A stretch of DNA of 32,143 nt from Clostridia bacterium (GTDB lineage: Bacteria; Bacillota; Clostridia; Oscillospirales; Acutalibacteraceae). The position numbers were made by a program, and so were the translations under genes. Below are positions 5,889-15,900 of the stretch, piece after piece (position 1 is the stretch's first letter; each line of letters opens with the position of its first letter). The DNA lies in the NCBI GenBank assembly GCA_017436225.1, contig JAFSDM010000008.1:1-32143 (forward strand). Reading direction: 5' to 3'. The notes under the pieces are model-generated. The model had not been told where the DNA came from. It was given only the letters and a program-made list of their open reading frames with translations, and did not search any database.

Positions 5889-6464
5889 TTATTCCATACT
5901 TTCATCAAGAGCTATGGCAAAGGATGGTACAAATTCCTTTAAAAATACCTCGGCGGCAGGAAGCTTTAACGCCTTAATAGCCTTTTCTGCCGATTTAGCC
6001 GCCTTTTGAAATTCGGCGTTACCAAGAGACAGCTCCTCCTTACACTTAATAAGCGCAGAAAATTTATCCGCCGCTTTAACGTAAAGCTCAATCTTCTCAT
6101 CGGGGCGGTAGTAGGTGGTGAATTCTTCCCTTAAATCTTCGGGAATAAGCTCTAAAAGCTTATTTTCTGCGGCGGCTTCAATGCTCTTGTAGGCTGATTT
6201 TATATCATCATTATAATATTTAACGGGGGTGGGCAAATCGCCTGTTATAACCTCGGCGGTGTCGTGAAAAAGCGCGGTAACGGCAACCTTGTCGGGGTCA
6301 ATGTTTTCTGAAAAACGCTTTTTGGCAATAACTGCAAGGCAGTGTGCTATAAAGGCGGTTTCCAAGGTATGTTCGCTTAGGGTTTCAGCCCTTAAATTGC
6401 GCATAAGCGCCCAACGGTTAATATATTTCATTCTAAAAAGCATAGCGTAGTAGTTGTTTTTCAT
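5889..6464 (-). CDS. yfbR: 5'-deoxynucleotidase, YfbR-like HD-domain phosphohydrolase
   Basis: A 191-residue HD-domain enzyme closely like E. coli YfbR (199 residues), which dephosphorylates deoxyribonucleoside 5'-monophosphates in a metal-dependent way and feeds pyrimidine/dNTP salvage. The signature N terminus INRWALMRN (R17, W18) is present, as are H32 in SEHTLE, the H67-D68 pair in LFHDTAEVITGDLPTPVKY and D133 in KAADKFSAL. The end, FVPSFAIALDE, also matches. It lies 16 nt after the dehydrogenase gene in the same direction and is presumably cotranscribed. An AGGCAGG-like ribosome site precedes ATG 6464. Confidence 0.92.
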   Translation of the reverse strand: MKNNYYAMLFRMKYINRWALMRNLRAETLSEHTLETAFIAHCLAVIAKKRFSENIDPDKVAVTALFHDTAEVITGDLPTPVKYYNDDIKSAYKSIEAAAENKLLELIPEDLREEFTTYYRPDEKIELYVKAADKFSALIKCKEELSLGNAEFQKAAKSAEKAIKALKLPAAEVFLKEFVPSFAIALDESME

Positions 6465-6480
6465 AGTTTTACCTGCCTTT

Positions 6481-7428
6481 TTATACTATTCTGTTTCTTG
6501 TTTCACCGCCGAAAAATGCGGTAATATTTTCTGCGATTTCATTCATACAGCGAAGGCGGGATTCATAGGCGCCCCAAGCCATATGTGGTGTTAAAATTAC
6601 ATTTTTATGGTTTTTAATTCGTTGTAAGGGACTGTTTTCTTCTAACGGCTCTACCGAGTAAACATCGGTTGCAAAGCCGCCGATAACACCCCTTTCAATA
6701 GCGTTTGCAACGGCGTTTTCATCCGTTACGGCGCCCCTTGCCGCATTTATAAGTATTGCGGTGTTTTTCATAAGGGCAAGTTCATTTTCGCCTATAATAT
6801 GGTGTGTTTCTTCGCTAAGGGGAAGATGCACACTAACAATATCAGACCTACTTAAAAGGGTTTTAAGGTCTACGCAGTTGTAGTCGGGGTCGGGTGTGCG
6901 CTTAAAGCACAAAACCTTGCAGCCAAAAGCTTCGGCAACCCTTGCAACCTGTTTTCCGATGTTCCCAAGACCCACAATTCCAAAGGTTTTTCCCATAAGC
7001 TCGTGAAAAACGGGAACAAGGCGGTTTTGAACACCGCTTTTTGTGTAGTCACCGCCTGTTACGTATTCGTTATATTCCAAAAGGTGCGTTGCAAGAGCCA
7101 AAGCAAGGGTGATGGTTATTTGCGCTACTGAATGGGTAGAGTAACCCTTAACATTGCAAACCGCAACGGAATGTTTTTTGCAAGCGGCAATGTCAATATT
7201 ATCAAAGCCGGTTGCCGCAACGCACACAAGCTTAAGCTTTGGCAGAGCGGCTACAACCTCTTTGGTAATTTTAACCTTGTTTAAAATGGCAACATCGCTA
7301 TCAATTAGACGCTCTATAACCTTTTCGGCAGGGGTAGTTTGGTAAATACTAACCTCGCCTAAAGCCTCCCACATTTCAAAGGAAAGGTCCTCGCCTAAGG
7401 TGGCGGCATCTAAAACCGTTATCTTCAT
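6481..7428 (-). CDS. D-2-hydroxyacid dehydrogenase (hydroxypyruvate/glycerate dehydrogenase-like)
   Basis: A 315-residue member of the D-isomer-specific 2-hydroxyacid dehydrogenases, which reduce 2-oxoacids with NAD(P)H. The Rossmann motif GLGNIG is at 153-158; catalytic R231 (NAARG), E260 (VYSVEP) and H282 (TPHMAW) are all present. Start 7428 is used because the homologous protein begins MKITVLDAATLG; the open frame to 7593 runs through the promoter region. At the end of the second Rossmann strand the sequence is LCFKRTP (173-179), with no acidic residue to hold the NAD ribose, which hints at NADP use (inference). The substrate is uncertain; hydroxypyruvate or glyoxylate are the best guesses. 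First gene of a two-gene minus-strand operon with yfbR. Confidence 0.85.
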   Translation of the reverse strand: MKITVLDAATLGEDLSFEMWEALGEVSIYQTTPAEKVIERLIDSDVAILNKVKITKEVVAALPKLKLVCVAATGFDNIDIAACKKHSVAVCNVKGYSTHSVAQITITLALALATHLLEYNEYVTGGDYTKSGVQNRLVPVFHELMGKTFGIVGLGNIGKQVARVAEAFGCKVLCFKRTPDPDYNCVDLKTLLSRSDIVSVHLPLSEETHHIIGENELALMKNTAILINAARGAVTDENAVANAIERGVIGGFATDVYSVEPLEENSPLQRIKNHKNVILTPHMAWGAYESRLRCMNEIAENITAFFGGETRNRIV

Positions 7429-7462
7429 AAAAATATCACTCGTTTTTTTTATAAATATTCCA

Positions 7463-7491
7463 TTGATTATTATACCAAAAAATGATATAAT
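7463..7491 (+). promoter_or_regulatory. Promoter of the Gpi18-like/YfhO/rsmE/pth/mfd operon
   Basis: TTGATT (7463-7468) and TATAAT (7486-7491), spacer 17 nt. It is followed by the AAGGAG ribosome site (7523-7528) and ATG 7535. It physically overlaps a minus-strand promoter. Confidence 0.75.
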
Positions 7492-7496
7492 ATCAA
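7469..7496 (-). promoter_or_regulatory. Promoter of the dehydrogenase-yfbR operon
   Basis: On the minus strand TTGATA (7496-7491) and TATAAT (7474-7469), spacer 16 nt. Its -35 shares base 7491 with the plus-strand -10, and its -10 abuts the plus-strand -35. Confidence 0.7.
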
Positions 7497-7534
7497 GTGG
7501 TTTAATATGAAAAACTATTTTTAAGGAGATAAAA

Positions 7535-8794
7535 ATGCAGCTTACGGTTAATAAGAGCGTGGCAGATAAAAAAATATTCGATGTTTTTTTCATAATGCTT
7601 ATTTTCGGTGCGGTGCTTAGATTTGCTATTGGCGTTGGATATTATAATCCGCAGGATACCTTGTGGTATAAAGCTTGGGCAATGGAGCTTCAGGGCGGTC
7701 TTTTTGATATTTACTTAAAAGCCGACCAAATCAGCCTTGATTACCCGCCGATTTACCTTTTCTTTTTAAAAATTACGGGCGCAATATATAAGATTACGGG
7801 CGAAGAGGTTCATAATTACACCGAAATGTTTATTATGAAGCTTTGGCCAATCTTTGGTGATATTCTTTGCTCGGTAGCGATTTTTAAGGTGCTTAAGCCT
7901 AAAAGTCCAAAGGCGGCTATTGCCGCATCGGCGCTTTGGATGTTTAATCCATCGGTTATTTTTAATTGCGCTTTTTGGGGTCAGACCGATTCTATAATGT
8001 GTTTGCTTTTGCTTGTTAGCTTTGTAACACTTGAAAATAAAAAGCCTGTTTTAGCATCGATGCTTTTTGCTATTGCAGGTATGACCAAGTATCAATGCCT
8101 CTTTTTCACTCCGCTGTTTTTGGCAGAGCTTTTTGTAAAATTCAAATTTTCAAAGGCGGTACAGGGCATATGCGGTGCGGCGGCAACCGTTGCGGCAGTA
8201 TTTTTGCCATTTATGATTGGCTCAAAAAATCCGCTACTATTTTTCGATGTTTATTTAAAGGGTCAGGGAACTTACCCATACTGCACTCTTAACGCCTATA
8301 ATGTTTACGGAATTTTCGGACTTAATTGGGAGGAGGATACTCTGGGAACCCCCTCGCTTTACGCCTTGAGCTTTGTGCTTATTGCGGTGCTTATAGGCTT
8401 TATGGTTTTTTGCTACATTTATGCAAAAAGGCCGTCGGTATGGGTTTTGGGCTTTGTTTTTATGAACACCCTTTTTATGTTTATGACCCGTATGCACGAA
8501 AGGTATCAGTTTGTAGTGCTTATTTTTATTCTTATGGCGGCTATTCAGCATAAGCACAGGGGATTTTTCTATTCCTTTGTTGGAATGAGCCTTATAACCT
8601 TTGTAAATCAGGCGGTTCCAATGTTTAGCTGGCGGTCGGATAATTCCTTTTTCGACCGCAACTACGGCGAGCTGATGGTAACCTTTTCGATTTTGAATTT
8701 AGCGCTCTATTTTGTAACTACCTACATTTCGGTAAAATTTATATTAAAAAATAAAGCTACCTCTAGGGTGGCAGAAGGGGAGGCGACGGCGTGA
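7535..8794 (+). CDS. Gpi18-like membrane mannosyltransferase (GT-C fold)
   Basis: A 419-residue polytopic membrane protein of the COG5542/Gpi18-like type, which uses polyprenyl-phosphate sugars to glycosylate acceptors on the outer membrane face. The first outside loop carries an acidic motif followed by DYPPIYLF (from residue 69). The family blocks NPSVIFNCAFWGQTDS (about 145-160), KYQCLFF and MHERYQ (about 320) are all visible. About ten hydrophobic segments are apparent. The acceptor is unknown; the neighbouring YfhO-type protein suggests teichoic-acid or glycolipid glycosylation (inference). It is the first gene of the operon, with a consensus ribosome site, and its stop overlaps the next start by 4 nt. 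Confidence 0.8.
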   Translation: MQLTVNKSVADKKIFDVFFIMLIFGAVLRFAIGVGYYNPQDTLWYKAWAMELQGGLFDIYLKADQISLDYPPIYLFFLKITGAIYKITGEEVHNYTEMFIMKLWPIFGDILCSVAIFKVLKPKSPKAAIAASALWMFNPSVIFNCAFWGQTDSIMCLLLLVSFVTLENKKPVLASMLFAIAGMTKYQCLFFTPLFLAELFVKFKFSKAVQGICGAAATVAAVFLPFMIGSKNPLLFFDVYLKGQGTYPYCTLNAYNVYGIFGLNWEEDTLGTPSLYALSFVLIAVLIGFMVFCYIYAKRPSVWVLGFVFMNTLFMFMTRMHERYQFVVLIFILMAAIQHKHRGFFYSFVGMSLITFVNQAVPMFSWRSDNSFFDRNYGELMVTFSILNLALYFVTTYISVKFILKNKATSRVAEGEATA

Positions 8795-11634
8795 GCTTTA
8801 CCGAACTTAAAAAACAAAATTTGGGAATAAAAAAAGGCAAGGGACTTTCCACCTTTTTAATAGCCCTTTTAACGGCGGCGGCATTTTTTGTGCCCTTTAT
8901 GGTGCTGAATGAAGGTTATTTCCTTTTTTACGGAGACTTTAACGTTCAGCAAATTCCGTTTTATAAGCACTGCCACGAAATACTTCGCTCGGGTAATATC
9001 GGTTGGGATTTTGGAACCGATTTGGGCGTGAATTTTGTAGGCTCATATACTTTTTATACATTAGGTAGCCCGTTTTTCTGGCTAACCTTACCTTTTCCTA
9101 CCGATTTTGTTCCATATTTAATCGGACCCCTTTTAATACTTAAATTTGCGCTTAGCGCACTTACGGGCTATCTGTATATTTCAAGATTTACCCGCACCCC
9201 CGAAGCTGCAAGAATAGGCGGACTTCTCTATGCCTTTTCAGGCTTTGCGGTTTATAACATCTTTTTCAATCACTTCCACGAGGCGATAGTGTTCTTTCCG
9301 CTTTTGCTTTTGTCGGTTGAACTTTTAATAACCGAAAACCGCCGTGGATTTTTTGCCGCAATGGTTGCCGTAACGGCTATTACCAACTACTTTTTCTTCT
9401 TTGGAATGGTTGTGTTCACGGTTATCTATTGGTTTGTCAGGGTATTTTCGGGCTGTTATAAAATTAAGGCTTCGGGATTTTTATGGTTCCTTTTTGAAGC
9501 AGTGCTTGGTGTTTTAATGGCGGCTGTAATACTTCTTCCCACCTGCTATGCCGTTTTGGGAAATAGCCGAATAACCGAATTTTTGCACGGCTGGAACGCA
9601 ATTACCTATGGCAAGGAGCAAATCTACCTTAACATCTTTGAATGCTTCTTCTTCCCGCCCGATATTCCCGCCCGACCCGTTTTCTTCCCCGATGCCGATG
9701 TAAAGTGGTCGTCGCTTGGCGGTTGGTTCCCACTGTTTTCTGTGGTTGGCGTTTTTGCTTGGATGCAACAGAAAAAAGGCACTTGGCAACGCCGACTTCT
9801 TGGAATTTTAATGTTTATGGCATTGGTGCCCGTTTTAAACAGCGCATTTTATATGTTTAACGGAGCCTATTATGCAAGATGGTACTATATGCCAATTTTA
9901 ATAATGGCTCTTGTTACCTCGCTATCGGTTGAGGATGCGGAAATTCACTTCAAATCCCCCTATAAATGGGTAATGGGTATCACAATTGCAACAACGGTTG
10001 TTTTTGCACTCTTCCCACGCGAAATTGAGGATGGCAAAATCACAAAGTGGGGATTATATGAGCAAAGTCAGGATTACTATTTTTACAGATTTTTGGCAAC
10101 CGCCGCAATTGCTTTGGTTTCGCTTGTAATTCTAGGCTTAATGCTCAGAATTATAAGAAAAGACCGTAAGCAGTTTATGAAAACCGCACCCGCCTTAATT
10201 TGTGTTATAAGCGTTATTTATGCAAGCTTTTTCATAGGCTGCGGTCAAAGTCACTCTTACGATTATGATATAGTTATTAACGACCTTATCGAAGCTGATA
10301 TTGATTTAGAGGAGGAAAAAGAGTCCTATCGTATAGATGTTTTTGACGGTATTGATAACACGGGAATGTTCCTTAATTACCGCACCATTAACGCTTTTCA
10401 TTCGGTTGTACCAACCTCAGTTACCGAGTTTTGGGAATACGTTGGTGAGGAAAGAGGTGTTGCAAGCCGCCCCGAAACAAAATCCTTTGCCGCCCGTTCG
10501 CTTTTGGGCGTAAAATATCTTTTTGCCCGTGAGGATGGCGACAGCTTTACCGATGAAATGGGCGACCCCAAGATGGATGGCTTTGAGTTTTATAGTCACG
10601 AGGAAGGCTACGATGTATATATAAACCAAAACTATATTGGAATGGGCTTTGCCTACGATTATTATATGACCGAGGAGCAAGCCGATTCTATTAGTGATGT
10701 TAATCGCTCCAATGCAATGCTAAAGGCAATTATGCTTAATAATGAACAGGTTAAAAAATACGGCGGCTACCTTACAAATATCTCTGAGTATTCGCAAAGC
10801 AGCGAGGATGAGCCGTTAGAGGATGATATTTTATCGGCCGTTATTGATGGCGCAGAGGCTTTAATCCCCTTGCAAGGTGAGCAGTCTGATGCTTCTTCTG
10901 GCGATATCGAAGGCTCATCGAGCGAGGCGCCTTCGGCAGGATTTAGTGAAGCAGTATTAGATTATGAGAACACGGACTTTGATGCTCTTAATACCTTCTA
11001 TTATGATGGTGAGGAGCTGGAGCGTGATGCCGCCGCATTAAGGGAAAAGGCGGTAGAAAACTATGCCGAAACCGAAAAAGGCTTCTCGGCAAGCATCACC
11101 CTTGAAAATGATAATCTTGTTTTCTTCTCTGTCCCCTTTGATGAGGGTTGGTCGGCAACCGTAAACGGCAAAACGGTGGATATTGAGCGTGTAAATAAGG
11201 GCTTTATGGCGGTGCCCGTTACCGCGGGCGAAAGCGAAATCGAGTTCACCTATGAAACACCGGGACTTTATTATGGTGTGCTTATAACCCTTTCTGCCAC
11301 AGGGCTTTGGCTTTTGTACACCTGTATTTGTCTTGTTTTATCCAAAAAGGGTAGGCTTGCTGAGGCAGAGTATCCCGAGGGTGAAAAGCTCCTTCAAAAA
11401 TACGCTTTTGATGCCGCACAGGATGCCGCGCTTCAAAGCACTGCCGAAACCGAAAAAGAGTTTGATATAGAAATAACCGATGATAGCGTAATTTATGGCT
11501 ATGACCAAAACAGCGCAAACTTTAACCGCGGTTTTTGGATAAATACCGAAATAGATGACGAAGAAAATGAAATATCCCTTGCAGATTTGCTTAGTGATAA
11601 AAACAATCCAGATATAAATAAAGAGGAAGAATAA
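8791..11634 (+). CDS. YfhO family membrane protein (GT-C glycosyltransferase-like)
   Basis: A 947-residue YfhO-family protein (PF09586). Bacillus and Listeria relatives are linked to glycosylation of lipoteichoic acid. About twelve membrane segments occupy residues 15-490, with the family block YGDFNVQQIPFYKHCHEI near 47 and a long extracytoplasmic domain (about 495-825). A last membrane segment (about 829-850) and an acidic cytoplasmic tail follow. GTG 8791 overlaps the previous stop and has AAGGGGAGG upstream. Unusual: the outer domain holds a Ser/Gly/Glu-rich low-complexity insert (about residues 695-725) and the tail is unusually long and acidic. Substrate unknown. It overlaps rsmE by 1 nt. 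Confidence 0.88.
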   Translation: MSFTELKKQNLGIKKGKGLSTFLIALLTAAAFFVPFMVLNEGYFLFYGDFNVQQIPFYKHCHEILRSGNIGWDFGTDLGVNFVGSYTFYTLGSPFFWLTLPFPTDFVPYLIGPLLILKFALSALTGYLYISRFTRTPEAARIGGLLYAFSGFAVYNIFFNHFHEAIVFFPLLLLSVELLITENRRGFFAAMVAVTAITNYFFFFGMVVFTVIYWFVRVFSGCYKIKASGFLWFLFEAVLGVLMAAVILLPTCYAVLGNSRITEFLHGWNAITYGKEQIYLNIFECFFFPPDIPARPVFFPDADVKWSSLGGWFPLFSVVGVFAWMQQKKGTWQRRLLGILMFMALVPVLNSAFYMFNGAYYARWYYMPILIMALVTSLSVEDAEIHFKSPYKWVMGITIATTVVFALFPREIEDGKITKWGLYEQSQDYYFYRFLATAAIALVSLVILGLMLRIIRKDRKQFMKTAPALICVISVIYASFFIGCGQSHSYDYDIVINDLIEADIDLEEEKESYRIDVFDGIDNTGMFLNYRTINAFHSVVPTSVTEFWEYVGEERGVASRPETKSFAARSLLGVKYLFAREDGDSFTDEMGDPKMDGFEFYSHEEGYDVYINQNYIGMGFAYDYYMTEEQADSISDVNRSNAMLKAIMLNNEQVKKYGGYLTNISEYSQSSEDEPLEDDILSAVIDGAEALIPLQGEQSDASSGDIEGSSSEAPSAGFSEAVLDYENTDFDALNTFYYDGEELERDAAALREKAVENYAETEKGFSASITLENDNLVFFSVPFDEGWSATVNGKTVDIERVNKGFMAVPVTAGESEIEFTYETPGLYYGVLITLSATGLWLLYTCICLVLSKKGRLAEAEYPEGEKLLQKYAFDAAQDAALQSTAETEKEFDIEITDDSVIYGYDQNSANFNRGFWINTEIDDEENEISLADLLSDKNNPDINKEEE

Positions 11635-12362
11635 TGCCGCGTTTTTTTAAAGAAGATTTTAAAGAAAACCCATTTTTAGAGGGCGCAGATGCAAATCACG
11701 TTGCCCGCTCACTTCGTATGAAAGTAGGCGAAGCCCTTACGGTCAGTGACAGTAGAGGCACCGATTTTGACTGTGTTATCACCTCTGTAACACCCGATAG
11801 GGTAGAGCTTAAAATTAAGGAAATTAAGCCATCGGAGAGTGAGCCAAGTGTTGAGGTTACGCTCTGCACCTGTCTTCTCAAAGGCGATAAATTTGAAATG
11901 GTTATACGCCATTCGGTAGAGCTTGGCGTTACCAAAATTGTGCCTGTTCTTTCTACCAATTGCGTTTCCCGCCCCGATGCAAAATCACTTAAATCCAAGG
12001 AACAAAGATGGCAAAAAATCGCAAACGAAGCGGCGGGTCAGTGCGGTAGAGGTGTGTTGCCAACCCTTTTAAGCACAACCGACCTTTTAGCCCTTGCTAA
12101 AACCTTTAATGACTATGATTTGGTGCTGTTTTTCTATGAGTTGGGGGGCGAGCCCCTTGGCGAAACCCTCTGGGAGAATGACACGGCTAAAAAAATAGCC
12201 ATTATCACAGGTCCCGAGGGCGGTTTTACCGCAAGTGAAGCCGAATTGTTGGCAAATGCGGGTGCAAAAACAATATCACTCGGCAAAAGAATACTTCGTG
12301 CCGAAACGGCGCCGCTTGCCGCTTTAACGGGCGTAATGCTTCTTACCGATAATTTAGAATAG
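11634..12362 (+). CDS. rsmE: 16S rRNA (uracil-1498-N3)-methyltransferase
   Basis: A 242-residue SPOUT-class RNA methyltransferase that methylates N3 of U1498 in 16S rRNA using S-adenosylmethionine. The N-terminal PUA-like part contains the HVARSLRMKVGE block (from about residue 22). The knot domain shows KGDKFEMVIRHSVELGV, ITGPEGGF and the closing LGKRILRAETAPLAAL, all diagnostic. Length is normal (E. coli 243). ATG 11634 shares one base with the stop of the YfhO gene, so translation is coupled. It is followed after 11 nt by pth. Confidence 0.95.
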   Translation: MPRFFKEDFKENPFLEGADANHVARSLRMKVGEALTVSDSRGTDFDCVITSVTPDRVELKIKEIKPSESEPSVEVTLCTCLLKGDKFEMVIRHSVELGVTKIVPVLSTNCVSRPDAKSLKSKEQRWQKIANEAAGQCGRGVLPTLLSTTDLLALAKTFNDYDLVLFFYELGGEPLGETLWENDTAKKIAIITGPEGGFTASEAELLANAGAKTISLGKRILRAETAPLAALTGVMLLTDNLE

Positions 12363-12373
12363 AGAGTGTTTTT

Positions 12374-12976
12374 ATGTTTTCAAGGTTTAAAAAGGGTCCA
12401 ACGGGCAGCTTTGACTATTTAATTGTAGGTCTTGGCAATCCGGGACTTCAGTACGAAAAAACTCGCCATAACGTAGGCTTCAGAGCGGTAGATAAGCTTT
12501 GTGATGAGCTAGGCACAAAGTGTGACCGCAGTAAATTTAAAAGCCTCTATACCGATGCAAAAATCGGCGATAAAAGGGTGCTTGTTTTAAAACCGCAAAC
12601 CTATATGAATAATTCGGGTCAAGCGGTGACGGAGGCTATGAAGTTTTACAAAATCCCAATTGGGAATGTTATAGTAATATCTGATGATGTCACGCTTGAT
12701 GTCGGTCGCCTTCGAATTAGAGCAAAGGGCTCTGCGGGCGGTCATAACGGACTTAAGGATATCATAGAATTAAGCGGTTCGGAAGAATTTCCAAGAATTA
12801 AAATCGGTTGCGGAAAAAAGCCACACCCTGATTACGATATAAAGGACTGGGTGCTTGGTAAATTTCCAAAGCAGGAAGAAAAGGCAATTGAAGAGGTTAT
12901 TTCTCTTGCCGCCGATGCCGCAATTTGTATGGTTAAAACAGATATTCAAACCGCTATGAACAGGTATAACAGATGA
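12374..12976 (+). CDS. pth: Peptidyl-tRNA hydrolase
   Basis: A 200-residue Pth that releases peptides from peptidyl-tRNA. Recognised by VGLGNPGLQYEKTRHNVGF with catalytic H32 and N22, PQTYMNNSGQAV (N79), SDDVTLDVGRLRIR (D104) and GSAGGHNGL (N125). Compared with the E. coli enzyme it has about ten extra N-terminal residues (MFSRFKKGPTGSF) before the first strand; no better downstream start is seen. Its last codons overlap the ATG of mfd by 4 nt; the pth-mfd order is common in Firmicutes. Confidence 0.96.
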   Translation: MFSRFKKGPTGSFDYLIVGLGNPGLQYEKTRHNVGFRAVDKLCDELGTKCDRSKFKSLYTDAKIGDKRVLVLKPQTYMNNSGQAVTEAMKFYKIPIGNVIVISDDVTLDVGRLRIRAKGSAGGHNGLKDIIELSGSEEFPRIKIGCGKKPHPDYDIKDWVLGKFPKQEEKAIEEVISLAADAAICMVKTDIQTAMNRYNR

Positions 12977-15900
12977 TGCAGTTTTTACTAAACACCTTAA
13001 ACCAAATACCTGCAATTAAATCAGTTTTTAGTACCGTAACGGGGGAGGGGGGCTCTCCTGTTGCGGTTTTTGGCTTGCCCGATACCGCCCGTTCGGTACT
13101 TTCGGTAGGCACCGCTCAAAGACTTGATAGGTCGGTTTTTGTAATAACCGATACCGAAGCCACCGCCAGAAAAATGGCGGCAGATGCTCTGTCACTGGGC
13201 GGTAGTGCAGAGGTTTTTCCATCAAGAGATTTTAACTTTTTAAATATGCTCGGCTCCTCAAAAGATTATGAGCTTGCTCGTATTGGTGTGCTATGGCGTT
13301 TTATAACGGGCAAAACAAAAATAATTTTTACCGATATTGAAGCCTTCAGCCAAAAAACCATTTCACCCACCGCCCTTAAAGGTCTTACCTTTAAGCTTTC
13401 GGCGGGCAGTAGTGTAGATATTAAAGACCTTGCGGCAAGGCTTGTTTCAATGGGCTATGAATTCACCGAACAGGTGGATGGCGTTGGTCAGTTTTCTGTT
13501 CGCGGAGGTATTATAGATGTCTTTTCGGCGGGGGATATTAAGCCCGTTAGAATTGAGCTTTGGGGTGATGAGGTTGACTCTATGGCGTATTTCGATCCAA
13601 GCGATCAAAGAAGGGGCGACTTTTGCGAAGAAATCACCATTCTTCCTGCTGCAGAATTTGCGGTAGACGGTGAAACACTTTGCGATATTTTAACCAACCT
13701 TTTGCAAAAAAAGGTCTTTAAAAGCAGCGCCTTTGAGGCGGTAGTAAGCGGTGATATTAATGATATTAAATCGGGCGTTTTTGTAAACACCGACCGCTAT
13801 ATGAACTATATTCCAAACGCCTCTGCCTTTTTAAGTGATTACGCCACCGAGTCTGTTTTAATTCTAAGCGAAAACCGCAATATATCATCGCGTATGAAAT
13901 CCCTTTGGGAGTCACGGCTTTGCAGTATGGAAGACCTTTTTGAAAACGGCTCTATAGATGGCAAAATAGAAAGCTTTTATTACGGAGCATCGTATTTTGG
14001 GGAGATTATTTCAAAAATCCCCACAATATATGTTGATAGCTTTACAGGTAGCAGCTACCCCGTAGCGCCAAAGCAAATTCATACCGTATTTGTAAAACAG
14101 CTTTCAGCGTGGGGCGGAAGTATGGATGTTTTGCTTGATGATTTGCGACCCGCCGTTAAAAGAAAACAAACCGCCATAATTCTTGCGGGTAGTGAAAAAG
14201 GCGCCGATATTCTAATAGGTCAGCTTGAAAATAACGGCGTTCACGCCCAAAAGGCAATCAGCGAGGACCTTTTGGCAGGCGCAGGTGTTTTTGTTATGGC
14301 AGATGCCCTTTCGGCAGGCTTGGAATTTACTGAGCAAAATTTGCTGGTTATTGCTCATAAGCCGTTAAATCTTGCCGCCAAAAAGAATAAAAACCGCAAA
14401 AAGGGCGAAGCCTTTAACTCTTTAGAGGAGCTTAAGGTAGGCGACTATGTTGTTCATTTTGCGCACGGAATAGGTCAATTTGACGGTATTCATCGCATTG
14501 AAACGGGAAACGTGGTTAAGGACTATATAAAAATTAAATACAAGGGCACCGACGTTCTTTACGTGCCCGTAACTCAACTGGATTTAGTTTCGCGTTATAT
14601 AGGCGGAGCAGGGGAAAGCGGACCGGTTCTTCATAGGCTTGGCGGTCAGGAATGGCAGAAAGCCAAAGCCCGAGTTCGCGCCGCCACTAAGGATATAGCT
14701 AAGGAGCTTATAAAGCTCTACGGCGAGCGACTTAAGGTTCAGGGTCACGCCTTTGCCCCCGATAACGAGCTTCAGTCGGATTTTGAAGCGCGTTTTCCCT
14801 ACGAAGAAACCGAAGACCAATTAGCCGCCATAAACGATATTAAAAGGGATATGGAACGCCCTGTTCCAATGGATAGACTCCTTTGCGGTGATGTTGGCTT
14901 TGGTAAAACCGAGGTTGCTTTGCGTGCGGCATTTAAGTGTGTTTGCGAGGGTAAGCAGTGCGCCATTTTGGTGCCCACAACCATACTAGCTTGGCAACAT
15001 TATCTGACCGCTACCGAGCGCTTTGGCGAGCTTCCTGTAAAGATTGAAATGCTTTCGCGTTTTCGCACCAAAAAACAGATAGAAAAAACTCTGGAGGGCA
15101 TCAAAAGGGGGGACGTTGACCTTGTGGTCGGCACCCACCGTATGATTTCTTCCGATGTAAGCTTTCGCGATTTAGGTTTAGTTATTATTGATGAAGAGCA
15201 ACGTTTTGGCGTAGCCCAAAAGGAAAAGCTTAAAACTATGTTCAGTGCTGTGGATGTTTTAACCCTAACCGCCACCCCAATTCCGCGCACCCTTAATATG
15301 GCTATGTCAGGTATTAGAGATATGTCATCAATTGAAGAAGCTCCTATGGATCGCCAACCCGTTCAAACCTACGTTATGGAGCAAAATAACGGTGTTTTAA
15401 TCGAAGCCATAAACAAAGAGCTTCGCCGCGGCGGTCAGGTTTACTATATGCATAACAGGGTAGAAAGCATAACCCATTGTGCCGCAAGGCTTAAAACCGC
15501 CCTGCCCGATGCCAATATAGGCTTGGCGCACGGAAAAATGAGCGAGGAGGAGCTTTCAAAGGTCTGGAAATCCCTTTTAGAGGGCGAAATAGATGTGCTG
15601 GTTTGCACTACCATAATCGAAACGGGGGTTGACGTTCCAAATTGTAACACCCTTATCATCGAAGATGCCGATAGAATGGGTCTGGCTCAGCTCCATCAAA
15701 TCAGAGGTCGTGTAGGTCGTTCAAGCAGAAGAGCATATGCCTATTTCTGCTTTAAACGGGGCAAGGCGCTCAGTGAAATAGCCACAAAACGACTTGAAGC
15801 AATCAGAGAATATACCGAGTTTGGTTCGGGCTTTAAAATTGCAATGCGCGATTTAGAAATAAGGGGCGCGGGTAATATTTTAGGCGGCGAACAGCACGGT

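Noticed and set aside
7429-7593. N-terminal extension of the hydroxyacid dehydrogenase
   Set aside because: The extra 55 residues would be translated from the promoter region and do not belong to the family; the normal start MKITVLDAA is at 7428.
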